A stretch of DNA of 64,000 nt, from contig CAWFRO010000016.1 in NCBI GenBank assembly GCA_963818225.1, positions 1 to 64,000 on the forward strand, in the 5' to 3' direction. The DNA comes from Palsa-504 sp963818225. GTDB taxonomy: Bacteria > Actinomycetota > Actinomycetes > Streptosporangiales > Streptosporangiaceae. The translations under genes were made by a program, and so were the position numbers. The notes beneath the pieces were generated by a model, which saw only the letters and a program-made list of their open reading frames with translations, ran no database searches and was not told the origin of the DNA. Of this stretch, positions 44,160 through 52,294 are shown one piece after another. Every line of letters begins with the position of its first letter. The first letter of the stretch is position 1.

Positions 44160-44271
44160 GGCAATTGCTTCCCGGCAAATGCTCCCAGGCAAATGCGCCT
44201 AGGCAATTGACCCCAGGCAATTGACCTCAGACAATTGACCCGACACAATTGACCCGAGACAACTAATCTCG
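44160..44271. repeat. Array of eight 14-bp repeats
   Basis: Eight consecutive 14-bp units run without spacers. They start GGCAATTGCTTCCC, GGCAAATGCTCCCA and GGCAAATGCGCCTA, then GGCAATTGACCCCA, GGCAATTGACCTCA, GACAATTGACCCGA, CACAATTGACCCGA and GACAACTAATCTCG. A ninth, shorter unit (ggattgcctcta) precedes them. The core CAATTG is a palindrome. The array sits between the convergent end of an acyl-CoA dehydrogenase gene and the MFS start. Confidence 0.8.
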
Positions 44272-44416
44272 GGCCGAGAATGGCCAGCGGCCAATTCTGC
44301 CTGACCAAAATTGATCACGACTCAGATGTTACGCAAGGTGCCCGATGTTTTCCTGTGCGTAGCGCGACCCGGCGGGGTGTCAGCGGAGCCGGGCGTGGTC
44401 GCGGCTGGCCGCCGGG

Positions 44417-45583
44417 TCAGCGGCCGCGAGGCATTCCGAGCAGGCGCTGGGCGACGATATTGCGCTGGATCTGTTCTGTGCCGCCGAACACGCTGGCCGG
44501 GCGGGACCGGAAGTAGCTGGACCACCAGCCGGGACGGCGGCCCGTCACGGCGTCCGGCCCGACCACGTCCAGGGCGACGTGCTCGATCTCCTGGACGGTG
44601 GCCGACCACAGCAGCTTCCCGACTGATCCCTCCATGCCGGGCATGCGGCCGGACACGCGCAAGGACAGCTGCTTCAGCGAGTCATAGTTCAAGACCTCGC
44701 CCACGACGTAGGCCCAGGCCAGCTCCTCGCGGATGGTCGGGTCGCCGGCCAGGCCCCGTTCCTGGGCGACGTCCTCGAGGATGCGCAGCTCCGAGCGGTA
44801 GCCCGGCATGACGCCGATGTCGCCGGGTCCTCGCTCGTAGGCCAGCGCCTGCATGGCCAGCCGCCAGCCCGCGCCTGGCTCGCCGATCCGGTTCTCGGCC
44901 GGGACGATGACGTCCTCGAACCCGCACTCGCCGGTGTGGACACCGCGGTCGCTGGTCATGACCGCGCCGGGCCTGACTCCGGGGCTCCGCATGTCGACGA
45001 ACAAGATGGAGATGCCGTTGTGCTTCGGCGCGTCGGGTTCGGTGCGCGCCAGCAGGAAGCACCAGTCGGCGGTGGCTGCTCCGCTGGTCCACAGCTTGGC
45101 CCCGTTGACGACGTAGTGATCGCCGTCGAGCACGGCCCTGGTCTTGAGCGCCGCGAGGTCAGAGCCGCCGCTGGGCTCGCTGAACCCCTGGCACCAGTCG
45201 AGCTCCCCGCGCATGGTGGGAATGACGAATTTCTCGCGCTGCTCGGGCGTCCCGGCCATCATCACGACCCGTTCGAGGTACATCCCCCGCAAGCCGGGAG
45301 CGCCGACCGCCGAGGCTTCCTCGTTGAAGATGGCGTCATAGATCGGGCTGATGCCGCCGCCGCCCCACTCCGCCGGCCAGGACTGGAGGGTATATCCCGC
45401 GTCGTAGAGCAGCCGGCGCCATTCCCGGTGCCGCTGCTCGATCTGCTGAGGGTCGGCGACCTCATCCAGGGGGCCGCCGTTAAGCAGGCCAGCGCGCGGG
45501 AAAGGCACCGGGCAGTGCTCCTGCAGCCACGCCCGCGTCTTGGCCCGGTAGTCCGCCTGTTCCGGGGTGTCGCGGAAATCCAT
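44417..45583 (-). CDS. Acyl-CoA dehydrogenase
   Basis: This 388-residue flavoenzyme has the family signature TSGAATADWCFLLARTE, the FAD-binding region QGFSEPSGGSDLAALKTRA, and the C-terminal motif FGGTEQIQRNIVAQRLLGMPRGR. It would dehydrogenate an acyl-CoA to an enoyl-CoA. Its usual catalytic Glu cannot be assigned with certainty here. It pairs with another, divergent acyl-CoA dehydrogenase gene 40 bp upstream on the same strand, as in steroid or branched-chain pathways that use heteromeric dehydrogenases. Confidence 0.88.
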   Translation of the reverse strand: MDFRDTPEQADYRAKTRAWLQEHCPVPFPRAGLLNGGPLDEVADPQQIEQRHREWRRLLYDAGYTLQSWPAEWGGGGISPIYDAIFNEEASAVGAPGLRGMYLERVVMMAGTPEQREKFVIPTMRGELDWCQGFSEPSGGSDLAALKTRAVLDGDHYVVNGAKLWTSGAATADWCFLLARTEPDAPKHNGISILFVDMRSPGVRPGAVMTSDRGVHTGECGFEDVIVPAENRIGEPGAGWRLAMQALAYERGPGDIGVMPGYRSELRILEDVAQERGLAGDPTIREELAWAYVVGEVLNYDSLKQLSLRVSGRMPGMEGSVGKLLWSATVQEIEHVALDVVGPDAVTGRRPGWWSSYFRSRPASVFGGTEQIQRNIVAQRLLGMPRGR

Positions 45584-45623
45584 CGTTCCTCCTTGGTCCC
45601 TGGGCCTGGTTGCCGTCGGCGGG

Positions 45624-46727
45624 CTACGAAGCGCCCGGCAGACGGGCCAGACGCCGGTCGGCGATGGCCGCCAGCTGGACTTTCGCGTCACCGAGCAGGT
45701 ACCGGTCCAGCAGGATCCGCCGAGCGTAGAAGTGCGCGATGTGCTCCCACGTCTGGCCGATTCCGCCGTACATCTGCATCACGGTCTCGGCCACGCCCAG
45801 GAACTGACGGCACGCGTAGGCCTTGACCACCCGGGCGGCCAGCAGCGCGTCCTGCAGCTCTTCCTCGTCGACCGCCCAGGAGGCATGGTTGTTGGTACTG
45901 CGCAGGCCCTCGCAGGCCACGTAGGCGTCGGCCGCCATGTGCTGCAGGCCCTGGAAGGTCCCGATGGGAACACCGAACGCCTCGCGGGTCTTGCTGTACT
46001 CGACCACTCCGCGCAGCCCCGCCTCGGCGGCGCCGGTCATCTCCGCGGCCAGCGCGCTGAGCCCCAGGGCCAGCCACCGGTCCATGGCGTCCGGCGACGG
46101 CGAGCGGCCCAGCCTGGCCGACCCGAGCCCCCCGGCCTCACGCAGGCGGTACAGCGGAATGGACAGCTCCACCGAATCCAGGCGCTCGAGATTGTGATCA
46201 TCGGCCGGGACGCTGATGAGCTCGCCTGACCCGGTGGCACGAGCGAGGACCGTCCGGAAACCGGGCGTGCCGATCAGCACGGCATCGGGCAGGTCCGCGG
46301 CGGAGGCCACGCCGGTCAGGTCGCAGCGCATGGCCAGGCCGACGATGGTGCGTCCCCCGGCCACGTCCGCCTGGAGCGAGGCGGGAGCGGCCGCCGCGGC
46401 CAGCAGTTCCGGGACCAGGACCCCGGAGATCACGTAGGCGACCGGCACGAGCGCCGCCCCCATCGCCTCGCTCACCACCGCGACCTCGACTCCGCTGGCG
46501 GCCGGCCTGGCCTCATCCCGGATCCGGAAACCCAGGAGCCCGGCCCGCGCCAGCTCCTGCCAGCAGGCCGCCGGGTCCGCGGTGTCAAGATCCGCCGGAT
46601 TAGCCAGTCCCAGCTTCCGGCCCAGATCCTGAGCCATGCCCGCCAGCATGACCTGTTCGTCTGTCAGTAGCGCGAGCACGCCGTCCGCCTCCTGCCCGAG
46701 CCGGAATAGTCCAGCTCCGCAAGTCAC
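45624..46727 (-). CDS. Acyl-CoA dehydrogenase, second type
   Basis: This protein of about 367 residues resembles the smaller acyl-CoA dehydrogenase subunits of heteromeric pairs. It has LARAGLLGFRI early, GVVEYSKTREAFGVPIGTFQGLQHMAADAY centrally, and a conserved QMYGGIGQTWEHIAHFYARR near the end. The start GTG at 46727 is tentative, with alternatives up to 45 bp downstream. It probably works with the neighbouring dehydrogenase. Confidence 0.85.
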   Translation of the reverse strand: MTCGAGLFRLGQEADGVLALLTDEQVMLAGMAQDLGRKLGLANPADLDTADPAACWQELARAGLLGFRIRDEARPAASGVEVAVVSEAMGAALVPVAYVISGVLVPELLAAAAAPASLQADVAGGRTIVGLAMRCDLTGVASAADLPDAVLIGTPGFRTVLARATGSGELISVPADDHNLERLDSVELSIPLYRLREAGGLGSARLGRSPSPDAMDRWLALGLSALAAEMTGAAEAGLRGVVEYSKTREAFGVPIGTFQGLQHMAADAYVACEGLRSTNNHASWAVDEEELQDALLAARVVKAYACRQFLGVAETVMQMYGGIGQTWEHIAHFYARRILLDRYLLGDAKVQLAAIADRRLARLPGAS

Positions 46728-46823
46728 AATCGTCGCAAGGTCCAGGCGGCCAGGGCAACCCTCAGCCCAACAGCACCGCCGAATCCGCGAAAATGTGCGC
46801 CGAACCCGGCTTTGTCGTCATGG

Positions 46824-48542
46824 TCAACGGGATGCCTGCGCTCCGGCGGCGGGCGCCGCCTGGTCTACCGCGGCGATGCGTGCCTGGTGCATGGCTTTCA
46901 TCGACGCCGGCATATCGTAGCGATCGAATACCGCGTCGAGGACGACCATGCGGCCCTCCCGTTGAGCCTTGGCGGCCTGGTCGAGCGCGGCGGGGACCTC
47001 GGCCGCCGTCGTGACCCGCAGACCCAGCGGCTTATAACGGCCGCGGTCGTCAAGGGCTTCGGCCAGGGCCGGGTAGTCCCAGACCCAGATGTCGTCGCAG
47101 TCGAGATGCTGGCCGTACATCGCCAGGTCCTCGATCAGGTAGCCCCCGTTGTTGACCACCACGACCAAGGGCGCGCAGCCTTCCCGGGCGATGGTTGACA
47201 GCTCCTGGACGGTCAGGGCTATCGCCCCGTCGCCGATCACCACGACGTGGCGGCGGTCGGGTGCCGCGAGCTCTGCGCCGAGCGCAACGGGCAGCGCCCA
47301 GCCGATGGCCGCCCATGTCTTCTGATTCAGCAACGTGACCCCGTCGGGGCGGGATCCCGACGTTATCGGGAAGTTCCCCGATCCGACGTCGGACACCACG
47401 ACGTCGCCGGGCTGGAGGTAGTCCCAGAAGTTTTCCCAGAACACGTCCTGGGTGAGCGCGCCGTCGGCCGGCGCGGTGGGCCGATCATTGGCCGGCCGGG
47501 CGGCCGCTGGCGGGCGGCCGCCCGGCTGGGCCGTCACCGGCAGTGCATCGGCCAGGGCCTGCACTGCTTGGTCCATGGGCACGTCGAACGTGTCGGGACC
47601 GACGCTCGTCCGGGCCTCGGTGATGTCGATCAAGGCGGCGCCGGCCAAGGCGGCGTCGGCCAGGCCTTCGGTGGCCCGGGGAGCGGCTCCTTCTGCCCGG
47701 CGCACGCCCAGGCGGATCAGCAGGTCGGCGTCGTCGACCTCGACGGCCGGCCGGTGCCCGAACCCGCCGGGGTAGACCCCGAGGTAGCCCGGCCCCGGCG
47801 GGCCGGTCAGGTCTGCTGCTGCGGGCGCGGTGACCGCCCACGGGATGGCGCCAGCGGCCAGGGCGGTGGCCACCGGCTCCGCCAGCCGGGCCTGGCGGAC
47901 GCCGGCGTCGATGAGGACAACAGGCCGGGTGGCGGCGGCCAGGCGCCGGGTGATGGCCGCGGTGAGCTGGCTGATGAGGTCCGCGTCCGGTACTGGCCGC
48001 AGCTGCAGGCGGCCGGCCGGCGGGGCGATCTCGGCGGGCGCAACGTCCGCGGGCAGGGCGATGAAGACCGGCCCGTGCTCGGCCACACAGGTGGCCAGGA
48101 CCCGGTCGATCTCGGCGGCGGCGTTGTCGGCGGTCAGCGTGGTGTGCGCCACGGTGATCTCGCGGTAAATTCGCTCGAACCGGCTGAAATCGCCGTCGCC
48201 CGCGGTGTGGTGCGTCGCCCTCGGCCGGGAGGCGCCGGGGACACCCGAGATAGCCACGACGGAGCTGCGCTCGGCGAGTGCCCCGCAGACTCCACCGGCG
48301 GCCCCGAGGTCACCGACGCCGCCGGTCACGACGAACGCACCCACCCCGTGGACCCGGGCGTAGCCTTCGGCCGCGTACGCTGCGTTCAGCTCATTGCAGT
48401 TAGCCACCCACCTCAGCGCGGGCGTGGCCTCGATCTGCGCGTTGAAGCCGAGCACGTAGTCGCCGGGCACGCCGAACAGGTGACGGACACCCAGCTCTTG
48501 CAGCCGGCCGAGAAGATAGTCGCCGACCGTATAGATGCTCAT
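46824..48542 (-). CDS. Thiamine-diphosphate 2-oxoacid decarboxylase (PDC/IPDC-like)
   Basis: This 572-residue enzyme has the residues of the pyruvate/indolepyruvate decarboxylase family. It has D28 (GVPGDYV), the cofactor-activating E51 (CNELNAAYAAEGYAR), H111/H112 (RATHHTAG), and a ThDP motif GDGAIALTVQELS ending VVVNNGGY. The normal GVGELS turn is replaced by GVGDLGAAGG. It would convert a 2-oxo acid to an aldehyde. The aldehyde could be oxidised and activated by the acyl-CoA synthetase that diverges from it, which would then feed the acyl-CoA dehydrogenases. Confidence 0.88.
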   Translation of the reverse strand: MSIYTVGDYLLGRLQELGVRHLFGVPGDYVLGFNAQIEATPALRWVANCNELNAAYAAEGYARVHGVGAFVVTGGVGDLGAAGGVCGALAERSSVVAISGVPGASRPRATHHTAGDGDFSRFERIYREITVAHTTLTADNAAAEIDRVLATCVAEHGPVFIALPADVAPAEIAPPAGRLQLRPVPDADLISQLTAAITRRLAAATRPVVLIDAGVRQARLAEPVATALAAGAIPWAVTAPAAADLTGPPGPGYLGVYPGGFGHRPAVEVDDADLLIRLGVRRAEGAAPRATEGLADAALAGAALIDITEARTSVGPDTFDVPMDQAVQALADALPVTAQPGGRPPAAARPANDRPTAPADGALTQDVFWENFWDYLQPGDVVVSDVGSGNFPITSGSRPDGVTLLNQKTWAAIGWALPVALGAELAAPDRRHVVVIGDGAIALTVQELSTIAREGCAPLVVVVNNGGYLIEDLAMYGQHLDCDDIWVWDYPALAEALDDRGRYKPLGLRVTTAAEVPAALDQAAKAQREGRMVVLDAVFDRYDMPASMKAMHQARIAAVDQAAPAAGAQASR

Positions 48543-48892
48543 ACTGCTGCCTGCCTCTCCGCTGCCTCAGGATTAAGGGCTGTCGTTGCTGGCCACGCCG
48601 TTCAGCACGGAATGAACGGACTATTCCGGGGGTGCACTCGTCCCGGTGGGGGTACCGTCGCGCTATGCCGCTGCCGGGGCGGGGCGGTCTCCGGCCGGGA
48701 TAGTCCGCGCGCGGCAGGCCCAGGTTGTGCTGAGCGAACCACGCACATTACCGGCTGTCAACAAGGGCCGGCGCTGGTGTGCTCGCGACATCGATCCCCG
48801 GCGTCGGCTCCGCGGGCAACGGGTCTTGCCGCCGGGGCGGAATTCGCGGAATGTAGGAGGCGGGCAGGCCTTGCAGTTTGGAGTGACATGTC
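48543..48892. other. Divergent promoter region
   Basis: This gap of 350 bp lies between the decarboxylase (minus) and the acyl-CoA synthetase (plus). A GGAGTGACATGTC ribosome site precedes the synthetase ATG. No repeat or RNA gene was recognised. Confidence 0.45.
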
Positions 48893-51019
48893 ATGACCGT
48901 GGCCGAGATGGAGACCGTCCGGCGCTTCCTCGCCCCATCGAGCATCGCGATCATCGGCGCATCGGAGGACCCGAACACGCCAAGCGGCCGTCCGCTCACG
49001 ATTCTGCAGCAGCACAAGTACGCCGGGCCCATTTACCTGGTCAACCCCCGGCATGAGACCCTGGGCGGGCTGCCGTGCTACCCCAGTGTCAAAGACCTTC
49101 CCGAGCCCGTGGACCTGGCCCTGGTGTGCGTGCCGGCCTCGCGCGTCGCCGCTGTTATTCAGGAGTGCGGCGACGTCGGCATACCTGCCGCCTACATCAT
49201 CTCCTCCGGATTCGACGAGGCCGCCGGCGATACCGCCGGGGCGGCCGCGGCCAGGCAGCTGCGCGAGGTCGTGTCCGCCCGGGGCACGCGCATCAGCGGC
49301 CCGAACGCTGAGGGAATCTACAACCTCATCGACGACATTGCCCTGGGCTTCAGCCCTACCATCGACTACAGCCGTGGCCTCCGGCAGCGGCCACGGCCGG
49401 GGAACGCCGCCATCGTGGCGCAAAGCGGGGGCCTCGGCTTCGGCATCATGAATCAGGGCCTGGCGCGCGGCATCGACTTCTCCTACGTGGTCAGCACGGG
49501 TAACGAGACCGACCTGGGCGTGGTGGAGTATGTCGAGTACCTGATCGCCGATGAGCATACCCAGGTCATCGGGCTGTTCCTCGAGGGCCTCGACGAGCCG
49601 CTCCGCCTGCGTGATCTCGCCCTGCAGGCCGCGGCGGCCGGCAAGGCCATCGTCGCGGCGAAAATGGGGCGGTCGCCCGAGGCTCGCCAAGCCGCCGTGT
49701 CACATACCGGTCACATCGCCGGGCCGAGCCGCCTGTGGAGCGCGCTCTTCCGGCAGGCCGGGATTGTCGAGGTAACCGACATCGCGGAATTCCTCGACGT
49801 GCTGGCTGTGCTGGCGCGGTTCCAGGCCGCGGGCGGGAACCGCGCGGCGGTCATCACTGTCTCAGGAGGTGCGGGCACGTGGATGACCGATGCGCTCCGC
49901 GAGTTCAACGTGGCCGTCCCGGAGCTCGCGGCCAGCATCCAGGACCAGCTCAGGCCGCTGCTGCCCTACTACGCCGGCACCCGCAACCCGGTCGACATCA
50001 CCGCCGGAGCCGGCGGCCCGGAGGTCGTCGCCCGCGTCCTCTCGCTGGTGGGGCGCTCCGCCGACATCGACCTCGTCGTGATGGTCACCTCCCTGATGAA
50101 CTCTGAGCTCGGCAAGGAAAACGCTGAACGGCTGGGGCACGCGGCTCGCGAGCTCGGCAAACCGCTGATCGTCTACTCCTACACCCAGCCCGCCGACGGC
50201 GTGGCCGACGCCTTCGCTGAGCAGGGACTCCCCGTCCTGGTCAGCCAGGCCGGGGTGGCCCGCGCGAGCAGGATCCTGGCCGACTTGCCGCTGCGCAGCA
50301 CCGTCCTCATCGCACCAGAGCCGGGCCGCCCGGTCGCATCTCTGCCCGAGGCCGGCCCGGAACAGGCCGTGCTGTACGAGGCGCAAGTGAAGGCGTGGCT
50401 GGCCGAGTGCGGCCTTTCGATACCGCCCGCCCGCCTCGTCACCGACCCTGACGCCGCCGTCGCGGCCAGCGAGTCGATCGGGTATCCGGTCGTGCTCAAG
50501 GCGCAGGCCGCCGCGCTGCCGCACAAGAGCGAGCAAGGCGTGCTCGCGCTGCGCCTCACCTCAGCGGCTGACGTGCGGTCCGCGTACCGAGAGATCTCCG
50601 GCCACGCCGACGCGCTGGTCGGCTCCGCGAACGTGGCCGGCCTTCTGGTCGAGAAGATGGTCGACGCGGGCCTCGAGATGCTCATCGGGATCACGAGGGA
50701 CCCGGCTCTGGGTGTTTTCCTGACGGTTGGCCGTGGCGGCAGCGAGGCCGAGGCTCTGAGCGATGTCCAAGTCCTGCCCGCCCCGGCCAGCGTGGCGCAG
50801 GTCCGGGCGGCCGTGGCCGAGCTGCGCTGCGGGACCGCGCTCAAGTCCGGCGCCGCTGCGCCACTGGACGCCACCGCCTTCTGCGAACTGGCCGCCGCAG
50901 TCTCTGTCATCGCCGCCGCCACCCCCGAGCTGGCCGAACTGGATCTCAACCCGGTCATCGTCCACCGCGCCGGCGGCGGCGCGGACATCGCCGACGCCCT
51001 GGCCGTGCGCCGCGGCTAA
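48893..51019 (+). CDS. Acyl-CoA synthetase, NDP-forming
   Basis: This 708-residue protein has the fused alpha-beta arrangement of NDP-forming acyl-CoA synthetases. A CoA-binding domain with IAIIGASEDP lies at about residue 18, followed by a succinyl-CoA-ligase-like part containing the AQSGGLGFGIM segment. The C-terminal ATP-grasp region has GYPVVLKAQAAALPHKSEQGV and VGRGGSEAEALSDVQVL. It forms an acyl-CoA from an acid, ATP and CoA, possibly the activation step after the neighbouring decarboxylase. The lone ATG with GGAG upstream is convincing. Confidence 0.88.
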   Translation: MTVAEMETVRRFLAPSSIAIIGASEDPNTPSGRPLTILQQHKYAGPIYLVNPRHETLGGLPCYPSVKDLPEPVDLALVCVPASRVAAVIQECGDVGIPAAYIISSGFDEAAGDTAGAAAARQLREVVSARGTRISGPNAEGIYNLIDDIALGFSPTIDYSRGLRQRPRPGNAAIVAQSGGLGFGIMNQGLARGIDFSYVVSTGNETDLGVVEYVEYLIADEHTQVIGLFLEGLDEPLRLRDLALQAAAAGKAIVAAKMGRSPEARQAAVSHTGHIAGPSRLWSALFRQAGIVEVTDIAEFLDVLAVLARFQAAGGNRAAVITVSGGAGTWMTDALREFNVAVPELAASIQDQLRPLLPYYAGTRNPVDITAGAGGPEVVARVLSLVGRSADIDLVVMVTSLMNSELGKENAERLGHAARELGKPLIVYSYTQPADGVADAFAEQGLPVLVSQAGVARASRILADLPLRSTVLIAPEPGRPVASLPEAGPEQAVLYEAQVKAWLAECGLSIPPARLVTDPDAAVAASESIGYPVVLKAQAAALPHKSEQGVLALRLTSAADVRSAYREISGHADALVGSANVAGLLVEKMVDAGLEMLIGITRDPALGVFLTVGRGGSEAEALSDVQVLPAPASVAQVRAAVAELRCGTALKSGAAAPLDATAFCELAAAVSVIAAATPELAELDLNPVIVHRAGGGADIADALAVRRG

Positions 51020-51084
51020 ATCGCCAAGCTGACCGCCGGATCCGCCGCCCCGCGCCAGACCAGCAGGGGCTCACCGTCGGCGGG

Positions 51085-51507
51085 TCACGAGGGCGGAGCG
51101 AACAACTCGAGCGCGATGTTGTCAGGGTCGCGGACCGATAGGCCGGAGCCGTAGCTGGCGTCCACGATGTCGCCGTGAGCGACGCCCAGCTCGTCCAGCC
51201 GGGCGGCCCATTCGGCGAGCTCATCGCGGCTCGCGACGCCGAACGCGATGTGGTCCAGGCCTGGCCTGCGCTCGTTGAAGGGCTCCGTGCTGACCAGGTC
51301 GGGGAAGCCGTGCAACCCGAGCACCGTATTCCCGACCCGGTAGACGATGTGCCGGAAGGGGCCGGTGTCCTCGTCGAGCACAGGCTTGACGCCCAGCACC
51401 TTCGTGTACCACACCTCGCTGGTCGCGAGGTCAGTTACGGTCACGGCGACATGCGTGATGGCGGGCATCGTTGTTGCGCTGGCCACTGTCGTCTCCTGTT
51501 CGTCCAT
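51085..51507 (-). CDS. VOC-family (glyoxalase-like) protein
   Basis: This protein of 140 residues has the two beta-alpha-beta-beta-beta modules of the vicinal oxygen chelate fold. THVAVTVTDLATSEVWYTKVLG has the first metal His, HIAFGVASRDELAEWAARL provides a second, and NIALELFAP ends with the Glu. It may be a dioxygenase, isomerase or glyoxalase. The ATG at 51507 is the second possible Met. Confidence 0.82.
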   Translation of the reverse strand: MDEQETTVASATTMPAITHVAVTVTDLATSEVWYTKVLGVKPVLDEDTGPFRHIVYRVGNTVLGLHGFPDLVSTEPFNERRPGLDHIAFGVASRDELAEWAARLDELGVAHGDIVDASYGSGLSVRDPDNIALELFAPPS

Positions 51508-51646
51508 TGCCTGAACTCCCACGAGTTTCTCACAGCCTGGGGCCGGAACGGCCCTGCCGTACGTCCCCGGCCGGATGTGTTCCGGGTAACTCAGCGGGGC
51601 TGGAAGTGCCAGATTTACCGGCCGGCCTGTTGGCTAGAGTGGTGCG

Positions 51647-52204
51647 ATGGGCCGCGGGCGGGGGCAGGTCATCGAGCTGCGGCTCAACCACGCCGAGGAG
51701 ATGTTCGCCTTGGCCCAGACCGACCTGTTTTCCGAATACCGCAACTACCTCACCGGGGTCGAGTACTGCATCAGCGTGCTCCGCTCGCAGCGCATCCGGG
51801 CGCCGGTCCGGCTCGAGCTCTCGTTGCCCCCCTCGGAGGTCGCCCAGGGCCTGGCTGACCGGCTCAGCGTGGCTCTGCGTCGCTACTGCGACCAGCGCAT
51901 CAGCTATAACGGGCGCGAGCGGCGTGCGGTCCGGCTGGCCGGGCTTCGGTCTTTGTGGGTCGGCGTGCCCATTGTCGTGCTCGGTTACCTCATGGTCATC
52001 TTCACCGACAAGCTGGTGGGCCCGGCCGGCAACACCAACCTCGTGTTCGGCACCACGGGGTGGGTGCTGGTGTGGGTAGGAATCTGGTTCCCGCTCGACA
52101 CGTTCTTTTTCAGCCCGCTCGGGTACGGGCGCGAGAACCGCGTCCTCCAGCAGCTGCGGGACGCGGAGATCTCGGTGCTGACCTGGACGCCCACGGTAAT
52201 CTGA
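51647..52204 (+). CDS. Small membrane protein with two TM segments
   Basis: This 185-residue protein has a soluble N-terminal half (LNHAEEMFALAQTDLFSEYR) and two hydrophobic segments, VGVPIVVLGYLMVIF and GWVLVWVGIWFPLDTFFF, separated by a polar loop. No known family is recognised. It precedes the MalT-like regulator by 90 bp, but their link is unclear. Confidence 0.55.
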   Translation: MGRGRGQVIELRLNHAEEMFALAQTDLFSEYRNYLTGVEYCISVLRSQRIRAPVRLELSLPPSEVAQGLADRLSVALRRYCDQRISYNGRERRAVRLAGLRSLWVGVPIVVLGYLMVIFTDKLVGPAGNTNLVFGTTGWVLVWVGIWFPLDTFFFSPLGYGRENRVLQQLRDAEISVLTWTPTVI

Positions 52205-52294
52205 CGCCCCGGCATCCGAGCACAGGCGCCAGCTTGAACTGGTTGAGGGCGTTGTATCAAGATATGGTGGCCAGGTATCGGGAGGCGGGCGGCT

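Noticed and set aside
47247..48896. A 549-codon plus-strand frame
   Set aside because: It is antisense to the decarboxylase, which has a complete set of family motifs. The plus-strand frame has none.
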